DNA of 64,000 nucleotides. Source: Aliirhizobium smilacinae (GTDB lineage Bacteria; Pseudomonadota; Alphaproteobacteria; Rhizobiales; Rhizobiaceae). Both the position numbers and the translations under genes were made by a program. The DNA lies in assembly GCF_006335145.1 (NCBI RefSeq), contig NZ_VDMN01000004.1:186001-250000 (forward strand), read 5' to 3'. The first letter of the stretch is position 1, and the number at the start of each line of letters is the position of its first letter. Below the pieces are notes generated by a model, which was given only the letters and a program-made list of their open reading frames with translations, ran no database searches and had not been told where the DNA came from. Below are positions 38,147-47,082 of the stretch, one piece after another.

Positions 38147-38174
38147 GTTTCCGGCCGCTTTCGCGGCCGGAAAC
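38147..38174 (-). terminator. Perfect 12-pair hairpin between bamA and lpxD
   Basis: GTTTCCGGCCGC and GCGGCCGGAAAC pair fully; on the minus-strand RNA the loop is GAAA, a stable GNRA tetraloop. It sits two bases after the bamA stop with no T-run, so partial termination or mRNA protection is more likely than full termination. Confidence 0.7.
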
Positions 38175-38176
38175 GA

Positions 38177-40513
38177 TCAGAACTGGTTCGCCATGCTGAA
38201 GCGGAATTCCTGGGTTTCGTCGAAGTCTTCTTTGACGACCGGGATCGCATAATCCATCCGGATGTTGCCGAACGGAGAAGCCCACATGACACCCACACCA
38301 ACGGATGCGCGCCAGGACATGCCCGTGCCTTCAACGTCCGCCTTGTTGGCCTTGACATCGTTACCATAGAGTGTGCCGGCGTCTGCAAAAGCAGCCAGAC
38401 GAAGGCCGATATCTTCAGGAACAGCCGGGAACGGCATGGACGCATCAGCAGAAACGGTAAAGTAGGTCGTGCCGCCAAGCGCGTCGCCATCGGCCTTCGT
38501 GCGCGGGCCGATACCGTTATTGTCGAAGCCGCGAACCTGACGTCCACCGAGTGTGAACTGGTCGAAGACGTTCAGATTGTCGCCTGTGGCGATAACGTGA
38601 CCGGCGCCGACCGACAGCGAACCGATAAGATCAGCTTCGGTGGAAAGCGTCTGGAAGTAACGGGCGCGACCGGAGAGCTTGTAGAACTCAGAATCGCCAC
38701 CAAGGCCGGCGAATTCATGCGTGAAGGTTGCATAGATCCCTTCGCGCGGAAGCGTCTGGCTATCCAGCGTGTTGTAGGTCAGCGTCTGAGCGACCGACGA
38801 CTGCGTATATTTGCCGTGATCGACGAGATCCTGATAGACCGGCGAGAGGTCGGCATATTCGGAGTCGCTGGCCTCGTATTCGATCTGCTTGTATGTATAG
38901 CGGAAGGTCGTCGCCAGATCTTCGGTGATCGGTGCCGTCACGCGAAGCGTGAAACCCGTTTCCGAATAGTCGTAATTATCGTTCGACGACGTCTCGCTGC
39001 GGAATACGTCAAAGCCGGCGGCCAGACGATAACCGAGGAAATAGGGCTCCGTGAACGACAGCGTATAGGTACGCGAATCATTCAGACCACCACCGGCGGC
39101 AATACGAACATACTGACCGCGGCCGAGGAAGTTCTTCTCTTCGACCGAAGCTTCGAGAATGAACCCGTCGCCACCGGCCGAGTAACCGGCGCCGATACCG
39201 AACGAACCGGTCGACTGGTCTTCGACATCCACGACAACGACAACACGGTCTGCTGCGCTACCCTGTGTGGTCGAGATATTGACCGAGGTGAAATAGCCGA
39301 GCGCTTCAAGACGGCGCTTGGCGCGCGAAATCATTTCCTGGTTGAAGGCATCGCCTTCACTGAAATCGAATTCGCGACGAATGACGTAATCACGCGTACG
39401 GGTGTTACCGCGGATCTCAATACGCTCGACATAGGCGCGCTCGCCCTGATCGACCATGTAGGAGACGCCGATCGTGTTGGTCTGCAGATTGCGATCACCA
39501 CGCGGAGTTACGCGGGCGAAAGGATACCCCTTCGACGCAACCTGCTTGGAAATAGCTTCCATCGACTTCTGGATTTCACGGGCATCGTAGACGGAGCCCG
39601 GCTTGGTCTCGACGAGACCCTTGAGGTCATCACCGCTGACGCCTTCGACGCTCGATTCGACATTGACGTCGCCGAACTGGTAACGCGCACCTTCTTCAAC
39701 CGTGAAGTTGATCGTGTACTTGTTCGTCGTCGTATCAAGCTGCGCATCGGAAGAAACGATGCGGAAATCCGGATAACCGTGATTGTAGTAGAACTGGCGC
39801 AGCGCATCTTCGTCGGCGCGCAGCTTGTCCTGGCTGTAAACGTCCTTACGGGTAAGGAACGACAGCGGACCGGATTCCTTTGTCGCGATCACAGCCTTCA
39901 GGCGCCCATCGCCATAAGCCTGATTACCGACGAAATTGATGTCGGCGATCTTCGTGCGGTCACCTTCGTTGATCACGAAAGCGATATTGACGCGACCTTG
40001 ACCGACATTGACCGTCTGGGTCGTGATCTCGACGTCGCTGCGACCGATCTGCGAATAGGCAGTGCGAAGTCGCTCGATGTCGGCATTGACCATTGCCTGG
40101 CTGTAAGGACCGAGCGGCTGCGTCTGAACAACACCTGCTAGCTTGTCGTCCTTGATCTTGCGGTTGCCGTTAAAGACGACCTGGTTGACCAGTTCGTTTT
40201 CAGCAACGGTCACGACAAGCGAGCTGCCGGAAACACTGATCTTCACATCAGAGAAGTAACCGGTCGCGTAGAGGCGCTTAACCGATTCATCGATGTCAGC
40301 ACCGGAAAAGGTAACGCCGGGCTGAATGGTCAGATTGGAACGGACAGCCTCCTCGCCGGCGCGCTGGGCGCCACGCACCTGAACGCTGCGGATGACAGCA
40401 GCTTCGGCACTCGCAGCACTAGCAAGCACCATAACGCCCGAACCCGACGCGACAACACTAGCAGACAGCGCAAACGCCGACACTGCGTTCAAAAACTTTG
40501 AACCAGCCTTCAT
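38177..40513 (-). CDS. bamA: Outer membrane protein assembly factor BamA
   Basis: 778-residue essential outer-membrane insertase. A signal peptide of about 38 residues (MKAGSKFLN... ending ASAASAEA) is followed by five POTRA domains (first begins VIRSVQVRGAQRAGEEAV) and the C-terminal 16-strand barrel ending in FRFSMANQF with the terminal aromatic residue typical of outer-membrane barrels. The ATG at 40513 is used rather than the TTG two codons upstream. It follows rseP across a gap of about 190 bases with two hairpins, in the conserved order rseP-bamA-lpxD. Confidence 0.97.
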   Translation of the reverse strand: MKAGSKFLNAVSAFALSASVVASGSGVMVLASAASAEAAVIRSVQVRGAQRAGEEAVRSNLTIQPGVTFSGADIDESVKRLYATGYFSDVKISVSGSSLVVTVAENELVNQVVFNGNRKIKDDKLAGVVQTQPLGPYSQAMVNADIERLRTAYSQIGRSDVEITTQTVNVGQGRVNIAFVINEGDRTKIADINFVGNQAYGDGRLKAVIATKESGPLSFLTRKDVYSQDKLRADEDALRQFYYNHGYPDFRIVSSDAQLDTTTNKYTINFTVEEGARYQFGDVNVESSVEGVSGDDLKGLVETKPGSVYDAREIQKSMEAISKQVASKGYPFARVTPRGDRNLQTNTIGVSYMVDQGERAYVERIEIRGNTRTRDYVIRREFDFSEGDAFNQEMISRAKRRLEALGYFTSVNISTTQGSAADRVVVVVDVEDQSTGSFGIGAGYSAGGDGFILEASVEEKNFLGRGQYVRIAAGGGLNDSRTYTLSFTEPYFLGYRLAAGFDVFRSETSSNDNYDYSETGFTLRVTAPITEDLATTFRYTYKQIEYEASDSEYADLSPVYQDLVDHGKYTQSSVAQTLTYNTLDSQTLPREGIYATFTHEFAGLGGDSEFYKLSGRARYFQTLSTEADLIGSLSVGAGHVIATGDNLNVFDQFTLGGRQVRGFDNNGIGPRTKADGDALGGTTYFTVSADASMPFPAVPEDIGLRLAAFADAGTLYGNDVKANKADVEGTGMSWRASVGVGVMWASPFGNIRMDYAIPVVKEDFDETQEFRFSMANQF

Positions 40514-40640
40514 TTTCAATTCTTACCTTTTCCCGTTGTCCCTCGGCGGGTGGAGCCCGACTCCGGCCACGTGTGTCGTTTTACCTTCTTTTGCCCTACA
40601 AGCAAGCTATCGCGTTAATTTCTATTTACTTCCTTTTGAA

Positions 40641-40660
40641 GCGTGGCCTTGAGGCCACGC
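40641..40660 (-). terminator. GC-rich hairpin between rseP and bamA
   Basis: GCGTGGCC and GGCCACGC pair perfectly around a four-base loop. The minus-strand sequence after it reads TTCAAAAGG, so a T-run is lacking. Possible attenuator or RNA stabiliser before bamA. Confidence 0.55.
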
Positions 40661-40674
40661 AACATTGGAAACAT

Positions 40675-40697
40675 GGTGAATAAACGATTTATTCACC
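40675..40697 (-). terminator. AT-rich perfect hairpin just after rseP
   Basis: GGTGAATAAA and TTTATTCACC pair over ten bases around a three-base loop, ten bases past the rseP stop. It is followed by the GC-rich hairpin at 40641-40660, giving two tandem stems in the leader of bamA. Confidence 0.55.
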
Positions 40698-40707
40698 CGC
40701 AGCTTAC

Positions 40708-41829
40708 CTAGCCAATAAGGTTGGTGATATCGTTGAAGGTGGCAAACACCATCAGACTGAGTACCATCGCAAGACCGATACGGAATGCGATCTCCTGGGC
40801 TCCCGCACCCAGGGGCCTCCCCCTCACAGCTTCTATTGCGTAGAAAACCAAATGGCCGCCGTCAAGCACCGGAACCGGCATTAAGTTCAAAAGTCCAATG
40901 GAAACAGACAGGACAGCGGCAAGCTGAATGACAGCAGCGAATCCGAGCGATGCCATTTGCCCCGAAGCCTGCGCCACACGAACCGGACCACCGAGCTGAT
41001 CGGCCTTCATCCGGCCGGTCACCAGGTTTCCGATATAGCGGAACGTACCGGTTATGATGTTGCCGGTCTCTTTCACGCCTTCGGCGACAGCTTCAAGCGG
41101 AGTGAACGTCTCACGCCGGAAATTGCCACGTTCTTCATTGGTGACGACGCCGATCAGCCCGAGTTCCACCTTGTTGCCGAACTGGTCGTTGATCTCGGTG
41201 CGCTTCGGCACCATCGGCAGATCTATATCCTGACCATCCCGCTTAACTGTCACGATGATCGACGTCTCGGGTCGAACACTAACGTAACGGCGAACCTCTT
41301 CGAATGTGGAGATCTTGCTTCCGTCGAGTGCGACAAGGCGGTCACCCGGCAGAACGCCGGCGGCGGCAGCCGCGCTGTCTGGACGCACCTCTGCGACGAC
41401 CGGATCTGCAATCATTTTTCCGTAGACGGAAAACAGGACTGCGAAGATGGCGATCGCCAGTATGAAATTGGCGATCGGGCCGGCGGCGACCGTCGCCGCA
41501 CGCTTCCAAAGCTTTGCCCCAGCGAGAGTCTGAGCTCTATCGGCTTCGCTCATATGAGCAACGCTTGACGCATCAGGAAGGCTCGACGCATCTTCGTCGC
41601 CGAAGAACTTAACATAACCGCCGAGCGGGATAGCCGAAAGCTTCCAGCGCGTGCCGTGGCTATCGGTGAATCCGATCAGTTCTGGACCGAACCCTACTGA
41701 AAAGGCGGTGACCCGAATTCCGCTCCACCGTCCCACGAGATAGTGCCCCATCTCGTGGACGAAGACGAGCAGGGAGAGAACGAGGACAAACGGGATGATA
41801 TAGCCCGTTATGAAACCGAAGATGGCCAT
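40708..41829 (-). CDS. rseP: Site-2 intramembrane metalloprotease RseP
   Basis: 373-residue inner-membrane zinc protease that cleaves anti-sigma factors and signal-peptide remnants. The zinc site is His25-Glu26-x2-His29 (FVHEMGHYL) in the first membrane helix. A periplasmic PDZ domain (DSAAAAAGVLPGDRLVALDG) is followed by the third zinc ligand region (PVPVLDGGHLVFY) and C-terminal membrane helices. The ATG at 41829 is preferred to the TTG one codon upstream. It lies between cdsA and bamA, as in most proteobacteria. Confidence 0.96.
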   Translation of the reverse strand: MAIFGFITGYIIPFVLVLSLLVFVHEMGHYLVGRWSGIRVTAFSVGFGPELIGFTDSHGTRWKLSAIPLGGYVKFFGDEDASSLPDASSVAHMSEADRAQTLAGAKLWKRAATVAAGPIANFILAIAIFAVLFSVYGKMIADPVVAEVRPDSAAAAAGVLPGDRLVALDGSKISTFEEVRRYVSVRPETSIIVTVKRDGQDIDLPMVPKRTEINDQFGNKVELGLIGVVTNEERGNFRRETFTPLEAVAEGVKETGNIITGTFRYIGNLVTGRMKADQLGGPVRVAQASGQMASLGFAAVIQLAAVLSVSIGLLNLMPVPVLDGGHLVFYAIEAVRGRPLGAGAQEIAFRIGLAMVLSLMVFATFNDITNLIG

Positions 41830-41868
41830 CAATGTTTCCGCTTCACAATAACGAGGCTGGTCGCCATC

Positions 41869-42702
41869 CTACAGACCGAAGATGAAAGCTGCGACCGAAT
41901 TGCTAACATGGCCCTTCATAGCCGTGTCCACAAGCGTCAGCAGGAATACGGCAAAACACGCAAAAACCAAGCCGTCCACGCGGTCCATCACGCCACCGTG
42001 TCCGGGGATGAGATGGCTGCTGTCCTTCACGCCGAAGCGGCGCTTGATGAAGGATTCGAACAGATCACCGACCTGGCTGGCGACAGACAGAAGAAAGGCA
42101 AGCGCCATTGTCCACAGGGAAAGCCGCGAAAACACGCCAAGCGTAAGCAGACCGCTGGCAGCGACGCCCGCCACTGTTCCGCCGATAGCACCCGACCACG
42201 TCTTGCCGGGAGAGATTCGCGGAGCAAGTTTCGGCCCGCCGATGGCCCGACCGACGAAATAGGCCAGTATGTCCGTACCCCATACGACCGCGAAGATGAA
42301 AAGCGTGGCGACGAAACCCGCCTGATTGTCTCCGCGGATTGCAGCAAGGGAAATGCCGCTCAAGCCCGCATAGACAATGCCGCCCGGCAGCCACCAGGAG
42401 CCGCCACCGAGAAGCACCATAAGCGCGGCCGTCACCGCACCGCCGCAAAGAAGCGGCATGGACAGCTCGCTGCTTCCAAACACGATATCACCGGCGATGA
42501 GCACGACGATGAGCCAGCCGAATGCATTCGTCTTGAAGTTCTGCTCAGCCAGACGGGTGATCGTCGACCATTCATAATAGATTAGCGGTGCGATTGCCGC
42601 AGCCACGATGTTGAATGCCGATCCGCCGACCCAGGTCGCGGTCAACACGACCACGGCCAGAACGATCGCGGATGCTATACGAAGCTTGAGTTCCCGTCCC
42701 AT
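41869..42702 (-). CDS. cdsA: Phosphatidate cytidylyltransferase
   Basis: 277-residue polytopic membrane enzyme that makes CDP-diacylglycerol for all phospholipids. Eight or so hydrophobic segments are visible, and the family signature appears near the C-terminus (GDLFESFIKRRFGVKDSSH, then GHGGVMDRVDG), with ISPGKTWSGAIGGTVAG before it. Its first base overlaps the uppS stop (TGATG). Confidence 0.96.
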   Translation of the reverse strand: MGRELKLRIASAIVLAVVVLTATWVGGSAFNIVAAAIAPLIYYEWSTITRLAEQNFKTNAFGWLIVVLIAGDIVFGSSELSMPLLCGGAVTAALMVLLGGGSWWLPGGIVYAGLSGISLAAIRGDNQAGFVATLFIFAVVWGTDILAYFVGRAIGGPKLAPRISPGKTWSGAIGGTVAGVAASGLLTLGVFSRLSLWTMALAFLLSVASQVGDLFESFIKRRFGVKDSSHLIPGHGGVMDRVDGLVFACFAVFLLTLVDTAMKGHVSNSVAAFIFGL

Positions 42703-43445
42703 CAGCCCATGACCGCCGCGGGTCTGGCCGACAAGCCGCCGAAGCGTCGGTCACGCGAGGCGTAGATCTTGAGCGCTTCAATGAAAAGGTCTCGATTGAA
42801 GTCCGGCCAGTAGTCGGGCAGGAAGACAAATTCCGAATAGGCTGCCTGCCAGAGCAGGAAGTTCGAAAGCCGCTCCTCACCGCTCGTGCGGATGATCAGG
42901 TCCGGATCGGGTATGCCCGCGGTATCGAGATGGTCGCTGATCGTGTCAGCGGTAATCGCGGACGGATCCATGAGGCCCGCGTTGATCTTCTGCGCAATCC
43001 TCACGGTTGCACGCGCAATTTCGTCGCGGGAACCGTAATTGAACGCGATCACCAGCGTAAGCGAGGTATTGTTGCGTGTCGTTTCTTCAGCCTCCAGAAG
43101 AAGAGGTAGAATATCACCGCGCAGCTTGTCCCGCTCGCCGATAACCTTGATGCGCACGTTTTCGCGATGAAGTTCTGCCAGATCACGGCGGATGAAACGG
43201 CGCAGGAGCCCGAGCAGATCGCTCACCTCTGCTTCCGGCCGGTTCCAGTTTTCGGACGAAAATGCGAACAGCGTCAGATACCGGATGCCAAGTTCGCCAG
43301 CCGCCCGGACCGTTTCCTTGACGGCCTCGACGCCCTTGCTGTGTCCCATCGTCCGGGCCAGACCACGCTTGTTAGCCCACCGGCCGTTGCCATCCATGAT
43401 AATGGCAACGTGCTCCGGAATGATCGCAATATCTGGCGTCAGCAT
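42702..43445 (-). CDS. uppS: Undecaprenyl diphosphate synthase (isoprenyl transferase)
   Basis: 247-residue cis-prenyltransferase that builds the C55 carrier lipid for peptidoglycan and O-antigen. It has the catalytic aspartate Asp18 in AIIMDGNGRWANKRGL, the FAFSSENWNRP loop, and the C-terminal IRTSGEERLSNFLLWQ and EFVFLPDYWPDF motifs. It uses isopentenyl diphosphate from the MEP pathway (ispDF). It is coupled to cdsA by a one-base overlap. Confidence 0.97.
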   Translation of the reverse strand: MLTPDIAIIPEHVAIIMDGNGRWANKRGLARTMGHSKGVEAVKETVRAAGELGIRYLTLFAFSSENWNRPEAEVSDLLGLLRRFIRRDLAELHRENVRIKVIGERDKLRGDILPLLLEAEETTRNNTSLTLVIAFNYGSRDEIARATVRIAQKINAGLMDPSAITADTISDHLDTAGIPDPDLIIRTSGEERLSNFLLWQAAYSEFVFLPDYWPDFNRDLFIEALKIYASRDRRFGGLSARPAAVMG

Positions 43446-43494
43446 ATCCTATGCAATTCCTTCAACGGCCAAGGGAGGGAAATGGAGACCCAAC

Positions 43495-44055
43495 CTAGAC
43501 CTGCATGATTTCCTTTTCCTTATCCGCAAGCAAGCGGTCGACTTCAGAAATCGTCTCATCGGTCATCTTCTGAACCTTTTCCGACTGGGTACGACTGTCG
43601 TCCTGACCAATCACACCGTCTTTTTCGGCTTTTTTCAGGCCGTCCATGCCGTCACGACGAACGTGGCGGACGGCAACCTTCGCCTTTTCGGCATAATCAT
43701 GCGCAACCTTGACGAGCGACTTGCGGCGCTCCTCATTGAGTTCCGGCAGCGGGATACGCAGGTTCTGGCCATCGACGATCGGATTAAGACCGAGATGCGA
43801 TTCGCGGATCGCACTTTCGACTGCCCTGACCATCGATTTATCCCAGATGGAAACGCCCAGCATGCGCGGCTCGGGCACGGTGATGTTTGCCACCTGGTTC
43901 AGCGGTACGCGCGAGCCATAGGCTTCGACGGTGATCGGATCGAGAACGTTGGCCGAAGCACGACCGGTTCTCAAGGAAGCGATATCGCTCTTGAAGGCAT
44001 TGATGGCGCCTTCCATGCGGCGCTTGATGTCGTTGAGATCGACTGATCCACTCAT
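43495..44055 (-). CDS. frr: Ribosome recycling factor
   Basis: 186-residue tRNA-mimic protein that, with EF-G, splits post-termination ribosomes. It has the typical three-helix bundle sequence with RMEGAINAFKSDIASLRTGRAS at the N-terminus, NVLDPITVEAYGSRVPLNQVANI, and the RLLADKEKEIMQV end. The length is standard. It is placed in the universal rpsB-tsf-pyrH-frr order. Confidence 0.98.
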   Translation of the reverse strand: MSGSVDLNDIKRRMEGAINAFKSDIASLRTGRASANVLDPITVEAYGSRVPLNQVANITVPEPRMLGVSIWDKSMVRAVESAIRESHLGLNPIVDGQNLRIPLPELNEERRKSLVKVAHDYAEKAKVAVRHVRRDGMDGLKKAEKDGVIGQDDSRTQSEKVQKMTDETISEVDRLLADKEKEIMQV

Positions 44056-44118
44056 CGTTGGGACTCCATCTTGTTATCGGCAAACCTGTTTATCGGACAG
44101 CAGGTCCGCGGTAGATTC

Positions 44119-44841
44119 TCAGTTGTCGGATACGATCGTCTTGAGGCCGCCACCGGTCAAGATCTGCGCGAAGCCGCCTGGCTCATGGATCGAGAAGACG
44201 ACGATCGGAATGTGGTTTTCGCGGGCCAGAGCGACCGCCGCAACGTCCATGACCGCCAGGCCCTTTTCCAGGACTTCGCTATGGGTCAGCGCGTCGAAAC
44301 GGGTAGCATTCGGATCCTTCTTCGGGTCGGCGGAATAGATACCATCCACCTGCGTACCCTTGAAGATCGCCTCGGCGCCAATTTCGGCTGCACGCAGGGC
44401 GGCGGCCGAATCGGTGGTGAAGAATGGGTTGCCTGTGCCACCGGCAAAGATCACCACCCTGCCCTGCGCCATATGATGGAGCGCCTGGCGCTGCGAAAAG
44501 CTTTCGCAGATTTCCGGCATGGCGATGGCCGAAAGAACCACGGTGTCGATGTCGAGCTTGCGCAGCGACGTTGCGAGTGCCAGCGCATTGATGACGGTTG
44601 CCAGCATGCCCATGTGGTCACCGGTCACCCGGTCGCCACCCTTGGATGCGACAGCCACGCCGCGAAAAATGTTGCCGCCGCCGACGACGACGCCGACCTC
44701 GACGCCCATGCTTCTGGCTTCTGAGATATCCGAGGCAATGCGATCCACTACCGCGACATCGATGCCGAAGCCTTGGCTACCCATGAGGGCCTCGCCGGAG
44801 GCTTTGAGAAGAACGCGCTTATAGATGGGCTGAGACGACAT
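44119..44841 (-). CDS. pyrH: Uridylate kinase
   Basis: 240-residue bacterial UMP kinase of the amino-acid-kinase fold, essential for UTP and CTP supply and regulated by GTP and UTP. It opens RVLLKASGEALMG, with VVVGGGNIFRG and TGNPFFTTDSAAALRA as nucleotide-binding segments. MSSQPIYKR at 44841 is the family start; the longer frame adds an unrelated 13-residue leader. The gap to tsf contains a strong hairpin. Confidence 0.97.
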   Translation of the reverse strand: MSSQPIYKRVLLKASGEALMGSQGFGIDVAVVDRIASDISEARSMGVEVGVVVGGGNIFRGVAVASKGGDRVTGDHMGMLATVINALALATSLRKLDIDTVVLSAIAMPEICESFSQRQALHHMAQGRVVIFAGGTGNPFFTTDSAAALRAAEIGAEAIFKGTQVDGIYSADPKKDPNATRFDALTHSEVLEKGLAVMDVAAVALARENHIPIVVFSIHEPGGFAQILTGGGLKTIVSDN

Positions 44842-44900
44842 GACGGCTCCTTGAAGGGCAAGACGATGCGGAGAGATCAAACGGCTTGCGGATACACGAA

Positions 44901-44925
44901 GGGCACCGGCTTGTCACCGGTGCCC
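44901..44925 (-). terminator. Hairpin between tsf and pyrH
   Basis: GGGCACCGG and CCGGTGCCC pair perfectly around a seven-base loop, 32 bases past the tsf stop. Only TTC follows it on the minus strand, so it may act as a partial terminator lowering pyrH relative to tsf. Confidence 0.6.
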
Positions 44926-44956
44926 CCAAGCTTTTCACTGCATTAGCGAACGAAAA

Positions 44957-45883
44957 TCAGCCCTTGGCGACAGCAGCCACTTCTGCTGCGAAGTCGGACT
45001 CTTCCTTTTCGATGCCATCGCCGAGCAGAAGGCGAGCCATGCCGGTGACTTCGATCGGTGCGCCGACTTCCTTTTCGGCAGCCTTGACAGCTTCGCCGAC
45101 GGTCAGGTCAGGGTTGATGACGAAAGCCTGCGACAGGAGAGCAACTTCTTCGAAGAACTTGCGCATGCGGCCTTCGACCATCTTTTCGATGATGGCTTCC
45201 GGCTTGCCGGATTCGCGTGCCTGTTCGATGAAGACGTGGCGCTCGCGTTCGGCGACGGCAGCATCGACTTCTTCGGCGCGGACGGCGAGCGGAGCCGTTG
45301 CAGCAATGTGCATGGCAACCTGACGGCCGATGGCGTTCAGCGCCTCCTTGTTGCCGGTCGACTTCAGGGCGACCAGAACGCCGAGCTTGCCGAGACGGTC
45401 TGCAGCAGCATTGTGAATGTAGGTCGCAACGACGCCGTCTTCGACTTCGAGAGCAACCGAACGACGCAGGCTCATGTTTTCGCCGATCGTGGCGATTGCG
45501 TCCTTGATCGTGTCGGTGACCGTCTTTCCGGTTGCCGGATAGGTGGCGGCGCCGACAGCTTCGACGGTACCGTCGGTGGTCAGTGCAACATCGGCAATGC
45601 CGCGAACGATCGACTGGAAGGCATCGTTACGGGCAACAAAGTCGGTTTCGGAGTTGACTTCGACGACAACAGCCTTGGTGCCGGCAGAAGCGACGCCGAT
45701 CAGGCCTTCGGCAGCGGTGCGGCCCGACTTCTTGTCGGCCTTGGCGATGCCCTTGGCGCGCAGCCAGTCGATTGCCGCTTCGATGTCGCCGTTGTTTTCG
45801 GTCAGCGCCTTCTTGCAGTCCATCATGCCTGCGCCGGACTTTTCGCGCAGTTCCTTCACCAGTGCAGCGGTGATTTCAGCCAT
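44957..45883 (-). CDS. tsf: Translation elongation factor Ts
   Basis: 308-residue nucleotide-exchange factor for EF-Tu. The N-terminal UBA-like domain and signature are clear (ALVKELREKSGAGMMDCKKAL), the TDFVARND signature follows (VNSETDFVARNDAF), and a helical C-terminal module completes it. It follows rpsB after a gap of about 240 bases containing two terminator-like hairpins. Confidence 0.98.
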   Translation of the reverse strand: MAEITAALVKELREKSGAGMMDCKKALTENNGDIEAAIDWLRAKGIAKADKKSGRTAAEGLIGVASAGTKAVVVEVNSETDFVARNDAFQSIVRGIADVALTTDGTVEAVGAATYPATGKTVTDTIKDAIATIGENMSLRRSVALEVEDGVVATYIHNAAADRLGKLGVLVALKSTGNKEALNAIGRQVAMHIAATAPLAVRAEEVDAAVAERERHVFIEQARESGKPEAIIEKMVEGRMRKFFEEVALLSQAFVINPDLTVGEAVKAAEKEVGAPIEVTGMARLLLGDGIEKEESDFAAEVAAVAKG

Positions 45884-46050
45884 TGTGAGCCTCTTGTCGG
45901 TTCTTGTTGCGTGCCGCCGAAAAACCTCGGCGGGCTCAAGGTTTTGGGAACGAATGTACCCGGAAGTATGACAGGGTGATGAAAACCACCTCTGGCCTGC
46001 CCTCTCAACCGCGATCGGATGGATTGCGGGCGGACAGGAGCTTTAAACAA

Positions 46051-46083
46051 ACTGAGGCCAGGGATGGTCTCTCTGGCCTCAGT
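46051..46083 (-). terminator. Second terminator-like hairpin between rpsB and tsf
   Basis: ACTGAGGCCAG and CTGGCCTCAGT are perfect 11-base arms around an 11-base loop. On the minus strand the stem is followed by TTGTTTAAAG, a moderate T-rich run. It likely reduces readthrough from rpsB into tsf. Confidence 0.7.
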
Positions 46084-46091
46084 CAAATGGA

Positions 46092-46116
46092 AAAAGCAGG
46101 AGCGGCACGCCGCTCC
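46092..46116 (-). terminator. First terminator after rpsB
   Basis: GGAGCGG and CCGCTCC pair around CGTG, and the minus strand then reads TGCTTTTTCC, a good T-run. It begins ten bases past the rpsB stop. Together with the next hairpin it makes a tandem attenuator. Confidence 0.75.
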
Positions 46117-46126
46117 AACCTTGGCC

Positions 46127-46894
46127 TTAAGCTTCGGCTTCGCCTTCGAGAGCCGGCTCAACCGGAAGTTCGGCGGAAGCGCCGAGGTCACGGCCCGAAG
46201 CGCCCTGCTGGCGAGCGATGCCGTCGATGGCAGCGCGGGCGATCAGGTCGCAATAAAGAGCGATGGCGCGCGATGCGTCGTCGTTACCCGGGATCGGGTA
46301 GTCGATGAGGTCCGGATCGCAGTTCGAGTCGATGATCGCAACGACCGGAATGCCAAGACGCTTGGCTTCGTCGATCGCGATCTTTTCCTTGTTGGTGTCG
46401 ATGATGAACATCAGGTCCGGAACGCCGCCCATGTCGCGGATACCGCCGAGAGCCTTGTCCAGCTTTTCGCGTTCGCGCTCGAGGTTGAGGCGTTCTTTCT
46501 TGGAGTAACCGGACTGTTCCGAGCCCAGGATCTCGTCGAGCTTGCGCAGACGGGCGATCGAGTTCGAAATGGTCTTCCAGTTGGTCATCATGCCGCCGAG
46601 CCAACGCGAGTTGACGTAATACTGGGCAGAACGCTTGGCCGAATCGGCGATCAGATCGGAAGCCTGACGCTTGGTACCGACGAACAGAACGCGGCCACCA
46701 CGGGCAACGGTGTCGGACACGACCTGAAGGGCGCGCGACAGCATCGGAACGGTCTGGGCCAGGTCGATGATGTGGATGTTGTTACGATCGCCGAAGATGT
46801 ACGGCTTCATCTTCGGGTTCCAGCGGTGCGTCTGGTGGCCGAAGTGGATGCCGGCTTCGAGAAGCTGGCGCATAGAGAAATCGGGCAATGCCAT
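46127..46894 (-). CDS. rpsB: 30S ribosomal protein S2
   Basis: 255-residue ribosomal protein S2. It has the signatures MRQLLEAGIHFGHQTHRWNP and PDLMFIIDTNKEKIAIDEAKRLGIPVVAIIDSNCDP. The C-terminal tail is acidic (PVEPALEGEAEA), as in other alphaproteobacteria. It heads the long rpsB-to-lpxB block. The 188-base gap upstream should hold its promoter and possibly an autoregulatory leader, which I could not identify with confidence. Confidence 0.98.
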   Translation of the reverse strand: MALPDFSMRQLLEAGIHFGHQTHRWNPKMKPYIFGDRNNIHIIDLAQTVPMLSRALQVVSDTVARGGRVLFVGTKRQASDLIADSAKRSAQYYVNSRWLGGMMTNWKTISNSIARLRKLDEILGSEQSGYSKKERLNLEREREKLDKALGGIRDMGGVPDLMFIIDTNKEKIAIDEAKRLGIPVVAIIDSNCDPDLIDYPIPGNDDASRAIALYCDLIARAAIDGIARQQGASGRDLGASAELPVEPALEGEAEA

Positions 46895-47082
46895 GCCTTG
46901 TTATCCTTTTCCGGTTGAACCTCCGCAAGGCGAACAGCACCCTCTTCGAGAATGCCACCGGGCGGAACGGTCCGGATTTCTCCCGGACAATCCCATGCCT
47001 TACGTGTGGAATGGTGGTGCCCATACAGGCGATTACGGGAAATTGCAAGCGCTGCCGGACAGCTTTCGCTATCCGTCCAACA

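Noticed and set aside
38597..40141. 514-codon plus-strand frame opposite bamA
   Set aside because: Antisense shadow; bamA has its signal peptide, POTRA domains and barrel end intact.
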